The position numbers were made by a program, and so were the translations under genes. From assembly GCA_012064415.1 (NCBI GenBank), contig SSNU01000313.1, positions 69,848-133,847 on the forward strand: a stretch of DNA of 64,000 bases, given 5' to 3'. How positions within the stretch are numbered: the stretch's first letter is position 1; the number at the start of each line of letters is the position of its first letter. Shown one piece after another: positions 23,283 through 35,289 of this stretch. The stretch is from Gyrodactylus bullatarudis (lineage: Eukaryota > Platyhelminthes > Monogenea > Gyrodactylidea > Gyrodactylidae). The notes under the pieces are model-generated. The model was not told the DNA's origin, searched no databases, and saw only the letters and a program-made list of their open reading frames with translations.

Positions 23283-23618
23283 ATGACTAGAGCAGGTCGG
23301 CGAAATTCTAGGTACAAAACGAAAAACCGTTCTAAAGATTTGGATCAAATTCATGACGAAACTCGTCCGGAGGTTGTTGAAAAGAGCATTAAAAAGGCCA
23401 CTGTCTTGGATGAAGATAAACCTGGATTGGGACAATACTTCTGTATTACATGTGACAAATATTTTCTAAATTCAAATACTCAGAAAGTTCACGAGAAAAG
23501 TAAACCTCATAAACGAAGACTCAAGGCATTACTAATTGCTCCACATACTCAAGCTGATGCAAACTGGGCTGCGGGAATAGGCTCCAGGACCAAAACTGAA
23601 TCTAATAATAAAGATTAA
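23283..23618 (+). CDS. ZNF593: ZNF593/Bud20-type zinc-finger ribosome biogenesis protein
   Basis: A single exon of 111 residues. After a basic N-terminus (MTRAGRRNSRYKTKNRSKDL) comes a C2H2 finger of the ZNF593/Bud20 type, YFCITCDKYFLNSNTQKVHE followed by KPHKRR, with Cys-x2-Cys and His-x5-His. Size and motif order match human ZNF593 (134 residues) and yeast Bud20, a shuttling factor for pre-60S subunit export; nuclear/nucleolar location is expected. The stop is only 37 bp from the stop of convergent TRAP1, so transcripts must overlap or end very abruptly. Confidence 0.92.
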   Translation: MTRAGRRNSRYKTKNRSKDLDQIHDETRPEVVEKSIKKATVLDEDKPGLGQYFCITCDKYFLNSNTQKVHEKSKPHKRRLKALLIAPHTQADANWAAGIGSRTKTESNNKD

Positions 23619-23655
23619 TATGTTTTGTTTAAAAAATTTCTATTATTTACTCTAT

Positions 23656-25685
23656 CTAATTGGTGACTTTGGTTAGAAATTCGATTGTCCTGTCGGAAAA
23701 ACCCTTAGGATCTGTCTGAATACCAGCTTGAGCAAGACTATAATCGAAAAGAGTCCTCAAGAGTTGTTCTGCTAGTTCGGATTCTCCTGATTTAATCCAT
23801 TCTTGAAGCTTTTTAATCAGGATATTATCTGGATTAAGAGTAAGAATAGGCTGAGCGACAAGGAGCTTTTCTTCTTCGCTTGCGTTTGCCAATTGTGTTC
23901 TCAATAAATGCCTTAAAGCACCGGCCTCTTTGAGCATTATAATGCAGGGATATTTTTCTATTTTGGATCCAATTTTTACGTCCTTGACTTTATTTCCCAA
24001 CTTATCTGTGCACCACTTGGTTAACTCATCAAATTGAATTTCAATGTTATTTTCAGTTGAGACTTCATCAGCTAGAATAGACTCAATGCTTTTGAGACTC
24101 TTGTTTCCAATCGATCCCATATTCATGAGGATCATTTCATCATAGGGCTCATAAAGGAAAATGATTTCTGCTTCAGGATCATGCTTTCGCATAGCCTGAT
24201 AGTAAGGAGAAGTTTCAACCATTTGCCTATTCTGAGCAGAAAAGAAATATATTGAATTCTGGCTATCCTTCATTCTGGATCTATATTCTTCGATAGATGT
24301 TTTATGAGAAGGTTCGAGTTTAGAGGACTCGAATTTCAGTAGTTTACAAATCTCTTCTTTGATATTCTGATCTCCCTCGAGAAGGATTCCCTCTTTTAGA
24401 TAAAGACCAAAGTCATCAAGGAATTTATCGTACTCTTCAGGCCTATTTTTCATTTCTTTCTAAAATATGAAAAAATGTTAGTAATTTTCAAAATGTAAAG
24501 GAGAAATTTTAAACTTACCGATAAAAACTTGAGGAATCTGGCAGTCATCAATCGGTTTATTCTACGGATGAGCTGATTGTCTTGAAGCAATTCTCTACTC
24601 AAATTCAAAGGGATATCTTCACTGTCAATGACACCCTTGAGAAATCTTAGCCATCGGGGAATAAGCGACGAGTTCTTACTCATAATCAAAACTTTTCGTG
24701 AATACAAGGATACATCTGGATCAGAATCTTTGGCTGTATCAAATATACTTGGCTTCATGCTTGGTACATACAATAGACATCGCAAGTTTAACGGAGCGTC
24801 AGTCTTGTACATCATGACATAACGAGGTGAATCATATACATTAGAAGCCAGATATTGATAAAAGTTCTTATGATCCTCTTCGGTGATATCGGTTGCCTCT
24901 TTGGTCCAAATAGGCTTTATTGTATTTACTTGATTACCGTTCAAGACAATGGGAACACTCATGAAATTACTATATTTTTTAAGAACATTTTCAATATTAG
25001 TACTATCAGCAAAATTGAGACATGAATCTTTTAGATGTAGAACAATTCTTGTTCCCAAAGGAGCATCATCAGTTCCGGTGATTGTATATGAGCAAGATTC
25101 TCCGTCACTTTCCCAAACATATCCCAAGGCTTTGTCTATACTACGACTTTTGGAAAATACTTGAACACGTTCAGCAACCATAAAAGCGGCATAGAAGCCA
25201 ACGCCGAATTGGCCTATTATATCTTTTGGAGAAGAGTCTTGATTTTTAGCGATGAATTCACGACTACCAGATTTTGCTATGGTTCCGAGATTCTTTTCCA
25301 TTTCCTTATTAGACATACCAATTCCGTTATCTTCAATAATGAAAGTTCTATCAGCTTTATTTGTTGTTATGGTAATTTTGTAGTCTGCATCAGCCGAACT
25401 AATTTTACCCGAGTTGTTCAGAAACTTGAGCTTTTGAATTGCATCATTGGCGTTAGCCACTAGCTCGCGGATGAAAACTTCTTTATCAGAATATAGAGAA
25501 TGTGTAACAATGTCGAGTAACTTTTTAGTCTCAGCTTGGAAATCATGTCTTTTCTGATTGAAAGGAACAAATTCTTCGTTAAGTCTACGAGAAAAATAAA
25601 TATTTGCTTTGGGAATATGAGAAATATGAGGAAGCTTTCCCAAAAAACGACAATAGTGGCCTCTTATCACAAAATTGCGTATCAT
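23656..25685 (-). CDS. TRAP1: Mitochondrial HSP90 chaperone TRAP1
   Basis: Two exons (25685-24519, 24459-23656) separated by a 59-nt intron encode 656 residues; human TRAP1 has 704. The N-terminus (MIRNFVIRGHYCRFLGK...) is basic and Ser/Phe-rich, like a mitochondrial presequence. GHKL ATPase motifs: RELVANANDA with catalytic Glu74, DNGIGM (119-124) and GQFGVGFYAAFM (158-169). The middle-domain catalytic Arg is in NLSRELLQDN (about 364). No charged linker or MEEVD tail is present, as expected for TRAP1 rather than cytosolic HSP90. The C-terminal dimerisation domain is complete. The start codon is 103 bp from the divergent NDRG-like gene. Confidence 0.95.
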
Positions 25686-25788
25686 TTTGAATATCTAGTT
25701 GTTTCAAAGCTAGACGCTATTTGATTAAGATTTTATTTTAATGAAGAGCTGTGTGAAAATCTACTAATTTGAATATTTTCAAATAAAA
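25686..25788. promoter_or_regulatory. 103-bp divergent intergene (TRAP1 / NDRG-like)
   Basis: Only 103 bp separate the two start codons, so 5' UTRs and promoters of both genes must fit here. The sequence is A+T-rich with no clear TATA box. A shared bidirectional promoter is the simplest reading. Confidence 0.5.
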
Positions 25789-27097
25789 ATGGAAGTAAAT
25801 TTATAATTAACTAAATTAAAGGCTCGTCTCATCAAAGTTTCTAATGGGTTGTGCTACAAAGTTTATGAAAAAGTAATAAAAACCTCTATATGACAATCTA
25901 GAACCCTGTGGATTTTGTATCAGCAACAATAATCTCAATAAGTGATCTTGCTTGTGATCGTGAGTGTTAAATTTTATTCAAGATACCCAATACGATTATT
26001 ATGTTGACAGATTAAAATTAATGGGTCGATTAGACAGTATACAATGGATTCATATAGATATTCCAGGTCAATCAGACAGAGATACCGACTTGGTCTATAA
26101 TAAACCTGATAGAGAATTGAGAAGAAAACGTGCCTCGATTTCAAAGTAAGAGAATATTTACTAGATTTCTCTCAAGTATGGATTTCCCATCAGTTTGCGT
26201 TATAGTTGATGGAGTTGTAGAAATTATTAAAAAATTCAAGTAAAACTCGACAACTAATTCTACAGGCTCGAAAGTTTGTTCATTTTTGGTGAAGGAATGG
26301 GTGCAAACTTTTTGTTAAGAGTAGCTGTAAGTTAATGATTGATTAATTTGAATGAAGTTGAAAGTTCCACAATTAATCGCAGCTGGATTACTTTCTCTTT
26401 GCTCAGATCAAATCAGTGGACCGCTTCAAATATTCAAGGACAAAATACTAAAATGTCGAGTAAATCCAGATGGTAGTGATGTCAAGACGCGTCAATTCTT
26501 ATTAGAACATCGCTATGTAAGGATTTAAGTCTTACATAAACTTTTAGAACATGGCACCTGATTCTGGTAGTCAAGATCTTGCTACCAGTATGAATGAATT
26601 CAAGGTGCGCTTGAGCAAGAAAAATCTGATTAATTTCAACAATATAATGGCCTTAGCTCAGGTCTATTCACAGTAAGCTCTTACATTCCTCAATTTATCC
26701 TACCAAAATTTTAGAAGAACTTCTATGCTGGAGGAAATCGAAGATATGAGGTATTTGTTCATCTTTTTAAATAATGTAGTTGGAATTTGGTTTTGTTATC
26801 AGGTTCTTTGTCTGTTCATGCCAATGGATCGAAATTATTCTACAAGGATCTGATTGAAAAGATGAAAATTCAAAATAAAATTGAATTATTTGAATATAAG
26901 AATGTACTTTTGCCACTGGTGGAAAAAGTAATGTTTTGCAATCTCTAATCATACTTGTACAGAAGAAAGAAACTATTGAAAAAATGGAACTCATTCTTAA
27001 CAACAGTAAATTGGGTAATGCATCGGTAGAAAATTATACACTAGCTTTTCTAAGAAAAGAGAAGCCATTTACTCTAAACTTGATGACATATAATTAA
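25789..27097 (+). CDS. NDRG-family alpha/beta-hydrolase-like protein with ten ultrashort introns
   Basis: Exons: 25789-25794, 25822-25872, 25902-25959, 25983-26145, 26165-26239, 26266-26326, 26358-26516, 26548-26672, 26715-26750, 26780-26927, 26963-27097. The ten GT-AG introns are 27, 29, 23, 19, 26, 31, 31, 42, 29 and 35 nt. The spliced frame gives 338 residues, and block order follows NDRG proteins: TIISISDLACDHTQYD (cf. ILTYHDIGLN), WIHIDIPGQ (cf. HVDAPGQ), SSMDFPSV, FIFGEGMGANFLLRVA (cf. IGVGAGAYVLAKFA), PQLIAAGLLSL, LLEHRY, NLINFNNIMAL. NDRGs are non-catalytic hydrolase folds linked to differentiation and trafficking. The sequence is very divergent. The first two-codon exon (ATGGAA) is the least certain. 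Confidence 0.85.
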
Positions 27098-27437
27098 ATT
27101 TATTTTTAAGATGCTTCAAAGTTGTAGAGCCAATCTAAGGAATTTTATCAATACATACTTCTGATTCACAAGTTCTGACCTTAAAGGAATAACTATACAG
27201 TACTTTGACAACCGCCACAGAGAGATGAAAAATTAAATTGTAAACGTTCTTTAAAATAAATTTGCATTCATAAAAATATAAATGGCTTATAAGAATTAAT
27301 AAAACATAATTCTTAACTAGTGTATTGTTTTTCTCTAAATAAAAGTTGTTTCATTTAACTATTGTTTAAAATTTCATAGTAACCATTTTGAAGCGCGTGA
27401 CTCTCGCAGTGTTGAGTACTTCCTTAATCAGATCAGA
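27098..27437. other. Intergenic spacer, NDRG-like to PPP1R10
   Basis: 340 bp, A+T-rich. It must hold the 3' UTR of the NDRG-like gene and the promoter of PPP1R10; AATAAA-like strings occur near 27.25 and 27.30 kb. No other feature seen. Confidence 0.5.
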
Positions 27438-30400
27438 ATGAACTTCGCCGAGTCAGATCCCGATAATCTCCTGGACTCAATAAAACCCCATCTTGACCAT
27501 AATGGGGGCATTAAAGAAGCTTCTATACCCGAGTTAATTAAACTAATGTCAGACTCAGAGGATAGTTTAGTTCCAAAATGCATCTCAGTTTGTATAATTG
27601 GGGCGTCTCAAGAACCAGTTCAATTGAGGATTATCGAGACAGAAGGATGGGACATAATGTTAAAATGGCTGCAAAAGTCTATTCAGCAAGATGATTTTTC
27701 ATTTTTGTATGAGTTACTTAGTGTTTATAATCAATTGCCCATAAATATGTCCCATTTAACTAAGAATGTCTGTCCTAAGCTAATAAACATAATATCCCGT
27801 AAATGTAGCGATCAAAGTAAATTCTCAACCTTTGAGTTATTCTCTAATTCTCTCTTCTAGAAAGTAAAGAGTTAGCCACTATTATTGTTAAAAAATGGAA
27901 ACAACTTATTAATGCCGATTCGGGTAAAAAATCCCCACCTTCCGCAATGACTAATAACGGCTCTGATGGTGAGCCACCCATCAAGAAAAAGAAAGAACTC
28001 CAGCCTACTGAACTAGTTAAGAAGCGAAAATCGACAGTAAAAATGCCTCCGACCGTCATGCGTTCAGCTGGCGTCGAGAAAGAGGCTCTTAAAACCCCTA
28101 AACCTCGTTCAGAAGTAACTAAGAAAATGTGAGTACTCTTTTCTCTTATGTAAATTAGATATACTCCTCCTGTGATGAATAGTTCTTTTGACTCCCTCGA
28201 ATCTCTCCACCAGAAGATAAACCTCATTTCATCCTCTCCTGTTGTAATAGAACCCACTAAGAAGGGTATGTTCCTATTATTTCTAATGATTTTTGATTAT
28301 TTAGTTGAAAGGCACGAAAGCGCTGATTTTATCAATGCCCTCACGACCACAACCACCTCGTCGTCTTCTAATCTTATGCGTAAAAAGAAAAAAGTCACTA
28401 GAAACGAACCTAGACAAGAATCTAGTTCTATACCCAATTTTACCATACTAGATAACAATAGTAAAGGTATTGATAGTGATGTTAATTCCTCTGCTGGGGA
28501 TATTGAATCTAACCTAGTAGACGATAATAGCAATAATATTTTAGAGAAAAAGTCTTCTCTTGCCGATTTTAATTCAGTCTTCTCCGCTAGTGAGAAAGAT
28601 AAGAAACGTGTCTCTTGGGCACCAGAAGAAGACCTTGTTGCTATTAGGTTTTTTATAGTAGATGAAAATGAGAGGGTTAATGTTACCAAGATGAACCCAG
28701 AAGATATACGTAAGAAAGAGATGAACATGGATCGTCTTGGAATGAGGAGACCAGAAGAAAAACTACAGGTAACTATGAATCATTTTTCTATAAATTCTTT
28801 TTTTCATAAAAATATCTTTTCAATCATTTCAAAATCCAATTAAACACAGATTAATAGTTCGAATTAAAATAATACTTATAATGATTAAGCAAATTATAAC
28901 TTATTGATTAAATCCATTTTCGTATTTAGTGGAACAATCTCTACGAAATTGATGTAAAACCTGTAATTGAAGTTGGTATTAAATCAGAAGAAAGAATCAC
29001 CCAGCAGGAACGTGAACGTTTCGTACTTCAAACCCTTTACTTTTCTGAGGATTCTGTACCTCCACAGCCTGCTGAGCCAGAGCCCCAAGAATACGAGATT
29101 TCAGTTCCAGTTGACATTCCCCTGGATGACGTAAGTGTGCTTAGTAGTATAAGTTACATGAATCACCTTCCTCTTAAAAAATATTTATTTATTATGGTTC
29201 TACTTAAAAGTATATATGTTATATATTTTTTAAATTTCAGAACAAACCTGCCAACGCTCTTCTAATTAACTCCGAACAGGGAGACAAGGTAAGTTAATTC
29301 TAAAGAAACCCTGATGTTATTGATATATAATCTCTTCTATGATACAGGTCTCTCTGAATCCAATGCTTGCTGATCTTGTCAAGTCACTTGCTCAGAAATG
29401 TGAACAAAATCCTTCAAATTTAAATTTAAACAACGGACATTCAGGCTATGCTATTAATAATACTTTTGAAAATAAAAATAGTATTAACCTTAAAAGTGAT
29501 AAGATTATTACTTATGATGATAATCTTAACTCTGATATTCCACCTAGACCTAATAAAGATTCATATTATGATTCTGTAAATAATGATATACCTAGTGAAT
29601 CTAATGAGGGACCCAACGACATGCAGCACCAGATTTGGGAGATTTTGGAGAAAAATTATCCCGACTATCAGGTTAGTAAAGTAACGTGTTACATTTGGGT
29701 ATTGAATTGCAATACTCGTGTTAATAATTATATGGAAAAGCCGAATGATGATCACTGTTCTTAATAAATAATTCAAAAACAAGAGTAATAGAATCGAAAA
29801 TCAGTCGTAGAACAGTATTTCCCAACTAAAATTTTTAGGGTAAAACGTAATTTTCAAAATTAGCCAAGGCTTCATGTATTTGATAGAATACATTTTTGTG
29901 AAAAATTATTAGTAAAATCACCCTGCTATTAGCAAACATAATATTAATATATTATCTTTAAAATTCAATATAAGTGTCTAGAATGAGGTTATAGAATTTC
30001 CTGATCTTTGATTTTTTATTCATAAAATCTCTTTTCTCATTGGCTGTGATTGAAAATTATTATTAAAATCAATAATAGAACACCAGTTGCTTATAGAAAC
30101 ATTAGTTACTCATTTAATCGATAAATAACCAGGTTCTATTGTCTCACCTAGGTCAGAGAATTATCAGAAGAGAGAATCCGTGAATTGCTTAGACCGTTAA
30201 AAGATCAATTGATCGAGAGAGGAATTGTTCCAGCCCCTCCAGTATATCCTAACGCAGAACCCATCTACCCTCCATTTATCTCAAAGCAAAGGCCCCACAG
30301 AATGCCTCCTCCACATGAACGATTCGGACCCATGGGAGGTCCTCCCCATATGTATCATCCTTATCCTATGCCCATGAGAATGGGTCCAAACGGTCCAATG

Positions 30401-30484
30401 TATCCTCCTCGCCCAAGGCCCGGTATGATGCCTTTCAGACATAGACACAGAGGTGGCCCACCAAGAGGCAGAATTCCTCGATAG
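27438..30484 (+). CDS. PPP1R10: PNUTS: PP1 nuclear targeting subunit
   Basis: Eight exons (27438-27816, 27861-28128, 28159-28265, 28305-28768, 28930-29130, 29241-29288, 29348-29671, 30152-30484); introns 44, 30, 39, 161, 110, 59 and 480 nt; 707 residues (human 940). The N-terminal TFIIS-like LW domain covers about 1-150 (WDIMLKWLQK, IIVKKWKQLI). A basic nuclear-localisation stretch follows (IKKKKELQ, KKRKST). The PP1-docking RVxF motif is KKRVSWAPEED, followed by the conserved FFIVDENERVNV. The Pro/Gly/His/Met-rich C-terminus ends GGPPRGRIPR, matching the RGG-rich tail; no CCCH zinc finger was found, a difference from human. PNUTS targets PP1 to chromatin and RNA polymerase II for transcription termination. 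AATAAA is at 30700. Confidence 0.93.
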
Positions 30485-30699
30485 AGAAGGATCAATTTTC
30501 TTTTTTCTGACTACCTCAAAACCACGTGATCTTTTGAATTTTTTCAAATCCTATTTTGCATTTCTATGAATGAGAAACATTTATCTCTCTTAACCTTTTT
30601 GTATATCCCAATACCCCTACCCCTCTAATCTCCTCCTCCTCCTATTGTAATGAAATCAGATTTAATTAAAACCCTAAGATTAAGATGTTCCAGTGAATG

Positions 30700-30705
30700 A
30701 ATAAA
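30700..30705 (+). terminator. Polyadenylation signal, PPP1R10
   Basis: AATAAA 216 bp after the PPP1R10 stop and 74 bp before the stop of the convergent GNAT-like gene. Confidence 0.5.
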
Positions 30706-30778
30706 AATTTTATATTTTTATTTTTAAATTGAGTTGAGTTCCACACATTATTTGAGTCAGTTCTCATTATTCATGTCG

Positions 30779-31380
30779 TCAAGATTTTGTCAATGGGACT
30801 GACGTGTCACAGTAAACCTGGCCCTTATCGAGATTATAAAACTTGATTAATTCCTTCGAATCATTCAGTGGCCATCCTGGATTTATCTTTCTAAATTCAT
30901 CCAAGCCTGTCGCATCGTTGAATTCTATGAAAATCTTTATGAGTCAGTAAATTTTTCACTTGAATTACCTTGTGAATATTCAACTTTTTCATTTCTCCAT
31001 GAAATAATTCCAAGAGATTTTCACCTGTTTTTAATTTAAAAAAAGAGAGAAAAATTACTAATCTCTCTACGATCATATCTGTCGCTGACATAAAAATGAC
31101 ACATCCTTCCAATACCCGGCTCAGTCTTGAGTCCCATTACAATACCAATCATAATCCCAGTATCAGTGAAAGCAATTAAGCATAAATTTGGCCAATTTCT
31201 CAAGAAATAATCATACGTCTTCTTGGGATAGTGGTACAAGAGATTATTATTCCAGAACCTGTCCATGATCATCTCCTGGTCTATGTCTGCCTGAAACTTA
31301 CGATAATATTTTCGATTGTACATATCCCGTTTAACCCCTGTCACTTGTAATATTTCATCGTATTTCAACTCTGAGTCCAT
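30779..31380 (-). CDS. GNAT-like N-acetyltransferase (divergent, NAA20-like)
   Basis: Three exons (31380-31059, 31024-30969, 30934-30779) with two 34-nt introns give 177 residues. The central part fits a GNAT fold of the NatB/NatA catalytic type: YFLRNWPNLCLIAF, then GIMIGIVMGLK (cf. GELMGYIMG in NAA20), then MCHFYVSDRYDRREISENLL where the acetyl-CoA loop R/Q-x-x-G-x-G/A should lie. That loop is degenerate (DRYDRREI), so catalysis is doubtful. The C-terminal third (FIEFNDATGL... to TSVPLTKS) does not match the family that I can see. Joins were chosen by phase and frame. It converges with PPP1R10, 294 bp between stops. Confidence 0.55.
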
Positions 31381-34300
31381 TAGTTGTAATTAGTCCTGTG
31401 AAAATGTAAACTTTGTATCGAGTTAAAAATATATCAAATATTGTCATCAGCCCTCTCATGTTATATGAAAAAAGAACAAATATCCAACATAATTAACCAT
31501 TATTATAAAGCAATAAAACAAACCTGTGGAAATTACCTTATTCTTTTGTTCCAATTGAAATAAAAGATTTTTTATCATTACTCAAAATGTTATGAATGAA
31601 TTTCTTCATTTCCAAATCTTACACTTCACTACTCATTAGCTAATTCCATATAAAAAATAATAATTATAAGTTTCAGATTACCATTGTATTTTCTTGTAAG
31701 TTAACCTTGGATTAATTTATTCTGAGCTCCCATTAACCTGCCCGGTAGTAGTAGCAGTAAGGGTTACTTTTCCTCAAAATACTAATGAAAAAACCCGCAT
31801 TTCTCTTTGGACTGCAACATTTGAAGAAGACATCTTTCACCTTGGGAAGAAGAAACTCACCCCTCTAAATTGTAATAACTACATCTGTATCATTTCCCAG
31901 AATCCTTCTCGATTTTATTGTAACATAATGGGAAAAAAAGATTATTTCTAAAATCTTTCCTTTTAAATGTTTGAAAACGTGAGAAATAACAAATAGTAAA
32001 AGGGCAATGTTATAGAGGAGTGTCCTTCGGCATTCATCTTGACCAAAGAAAAATTTGGAAATTGTATCGTTTTCCTAGCCATATTAAACCTTGAGACTTT
32101 TATTGTTAATACATATTTACGAAGAAAACCAATGGACTTTTGACTAAACATGGCGATTGAATTTCAAAGCTCATCCCTCAAATCTTGAGCTGACTCGTTT
32201 CTACTACTGAGGGATATCAACTTTTCACTCACACAACTCCTTCCAATAGAGATTTACTGGATTTGGAAGAAATCCTACTTCCTTTGAATCCTGCTCAACT
32301 CTCGTAAGAGTCGCAAGGAAAAGAAGAAGTGAAAATCTATAGTAAAATAGTACAACCTATTGGGCTCTGTAGGGACTACTTGAAAGTAAACAAAAAAGTA
32401 AAACACTCTACACAATGTGCTGACAGAGAAAGTGCTCTCAAAACTCAATTGCTTTTGCGATTGATCAAAATCCAAAAAACACTTGATTTCTCATTCTACA
32501 GAAATTCATAAAAATAGAGAATAGCTGCCCCCTCTTGGAATCGTGTTGATTGCGGTGAGAAAAGTAAATTTTCTATTAATTAGCCCTAAAGTTGACCAGT
32601 TTTACAATATTTTTATTCAAAATTTCATTAGGATTCTTATGGACTAGGCTATGGGTATTGGGCAAGTAAGAAGAGTAGACGTATTGGGCTGGGACTTTAT
32701 TAAGTTGGGCGGACCACAATACCTGGCTCATGGGTAGCAAGATAAACAACAGATTAATAATACAAATCATATAGGTCTTTTAAAGGATATGCTTGGCGTA
32801 TATTCAAACGCTACAACAAGGATGATGAATCTTGGAAACAGAGAGACATTTCTGTCCTTGATATTTTTTTATTTCGTATTAAAATTAATCTTAAATAGAC
32901 TCTCAAATGTATAGCTTTGTAAATCTAAAAGTTTTTCTCGTAATCACCAGAATGATTCAACTTTAGGTGATACTATTCTTTTCAATTCAATGTTCAAGGA
33001 ATTTGAATTTGACACAAAAATCACATCTGATTAATTTAATCTGAGAAGAAAGATAGAGCTCTCTGAATGTAAATTAAGAAAGAAATTTTATTTTTCATTA
33101 ACAGGTTAACCCTTTAGGTGACGAGACTATTTCACAATTTTTATGAAAACCAAAATTTAGCTATGAAGATACCAAGTTATTTGGCCAAAAAAATAACTAA
33201 TGCAAGTTCACATTGTGGGCTTCAATTTAAACTTTAATTGATCCAGAAACCTATCAAACCGGTAGAATTATGAAGGTTCAAAAAAATTGGAAAATGCACC
33301 GAAAGGGTTAAAAGGAATTTTCATGTTAAATCTCTACAACTAAGATTCTGCTTAAAGGGGGGGGGTGCAAAATTTTATGAAAAAAACATGAGATTTATTT
33401 GAGTGTAGACATCTTAAAACGATCGGTTTATAGATGCAATATCCTTTTTTCTTATTTTTGAATAACTACTCATGAGTACATACACGAATATTTTATGTAA
33501 TATAAATATACTTGATTTAGACTAGAGAGGTAGGTTGAACTGTAAAAAAAATTAATTTTTTTGAATCATTTATTTACATTCAGAAGTGAATAGTGAGAAT
33601 TAGCTTATTTTAATTTCTCGACTCACCAAGATTTTAGAAAGAAGCTTTTTTTTACGCAAAAACTTTCCTACCTAATTTAAAAAGTGTCAATATTGATGTC
33701 AATATTTTTCTGCCACCATCACTTAGGTTCCCATTAGAAGATCTCATTAAGGGGATTGGGCTTTAGAAGTTGACAGTGAAGCTCACAACGAAGAAGAGTA
33801 ATTGAGCTTTCTTCGAAAAAAAAGAGTAATAGTTTTAATATCACCACATTTCCTAAAGTTAATTTCAGTAATAAATAAATATTAACAAATTGTATATTTT
33901 ACAATGTATATCTCTTCTGTCATTACCTTTCATTTCATTTACTTTGTACAACTAATTATAATTGTATATTATGAGACTTGTATGTGTCTGTGTGTGTTTG
34001 GTACTCCTCACATAGACTATGTGAGGTAAGAGGACCCCATATGATTCATATGTTATGAAAGGATTAACCAATCAAAACTTTACTTTGAAATGAATATTAA
34101 AAAACTTGTATATATTGGCATGTAAAGACAGAAGAGTATGCCCGAAATAAAGCGCTTATCTCTAAGAAATTCTTTGACATCTCCTTTCATTAAAAAATTT
34201 TACATTCTCTAGTGTTCTATTTTTGAAACATTGATTGTGAAAATAGTCATTTTTTCTGGCATTAACGATTTATTATTCAAATAGAAATAGAAATTTTCTC

Positions 34301-35289
34301 AAAATTCAATCTAACTCGTGGGCAAGTTTTAAATATCTTATCTTAAATGAATAAAAAGTTGTTGGAAAAAAACAGTTTTGTACTAATTTTTTTATTTATA
34401 AATACAGTAATTTTAGTTTCATGATTTTGGAAAAAGTATTTTTTCTTTAATTAAAAAAGTTTCAAATTCATAAAAATCAGTATCACAGAATAATCAGGAT
34501 CAGTTTAGGTATTTTTATTTTGACGAACGGAAATCTTTAATTGAAATCTTCTCGTATGCCGAGTTGTAAGAGTTTCTGTAAAGAAAGATTTTAATGAAAA
34601 TAACCAAATAAAGGATGCATTTTCCAATCAAAAAAAAGTTTTATACTAACGGAACCACAGCTGTTCTCTCGTCCATCTTCCGGAATTTCTGGAAGAGGCT
34701 TCGAGAAATATTTCGAAAATAAATCTTCAATCTACTTAAAAGTATAATGGATATTAATTGGTATCTAAATTTGAGCAATAATGTCTTGATTCTAACTTAT
34801 TAATCTTATACTTCTGAAACTTTCTTGTTTATTATTGAGTTTTATCTTTTTTAATAGTTAGGAATAAAGCTAAATAGTTTACTATTTTTACAAAAATTAA
34901 TATTTTTCAGGATAGTCAGAAATAAAAATAGTTTTTGGGTTTCATTTTAAAATGTCCTGATTTCCCATTTTTCGAAGTGAAGTGTTACCAAAATTTGTCT
35001 TTATTGCGGGAAATCGAGCCTTACGCATTTATTGATTATCAAGACGGAGAATGATCAAAAAATTTGAAAGTTTAGCTTTTTCTTGGAAGTTTATTTCAAC
35101 TTATTTTCTCGCTTAGGGGAGAAAAATATTGAATTTTTTTGTAAAAATAGTAAATTATCATCTTCTAGCTTATCTTGAATAGGTTGATTATAATTATTAA
35201 TTAATAATCACTTCCGTGAAAGCTCGAATCACTTTTTTTCCCTACGTTTTCTGAAATAAATTATACTACTTGCTTAAATCATCTTTAGA
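31381..35289. other. 3.9-kb intergenic region
   Basis: No gene recognised. Short frames on both strands near 32.3 kb overlap each other and lack family features. A run of G lies near 33.36 kb. A MITE-family copy is at about 34.99-35.20 kb. Confidence 0.45.
34990..35200. repeat. MITE-family copy
   Basis: Contains GGGAAATCGAG ... GATTATCAAGACGGAGAATG, as at 15.36 kb, and GAAAAATATTGAATTTTTTT ... AATTATCATCTTCTAGC, as at 2.8 kb. It therefore links those two copies into one family. Ends are approximate. Confidence 0.5.

Noticed and set aside
24628..25724. Several plus-strand frames opposite TRAP1
   Set aside because: Antisense shadows of a well-conserved coding sequence.
28297..28728. 143-codon antisense frame
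   Set aside because: Shadow of PPP1R10 exon 4, a low-complexity Ser/Asn/Asp region that gives long antisense frames.
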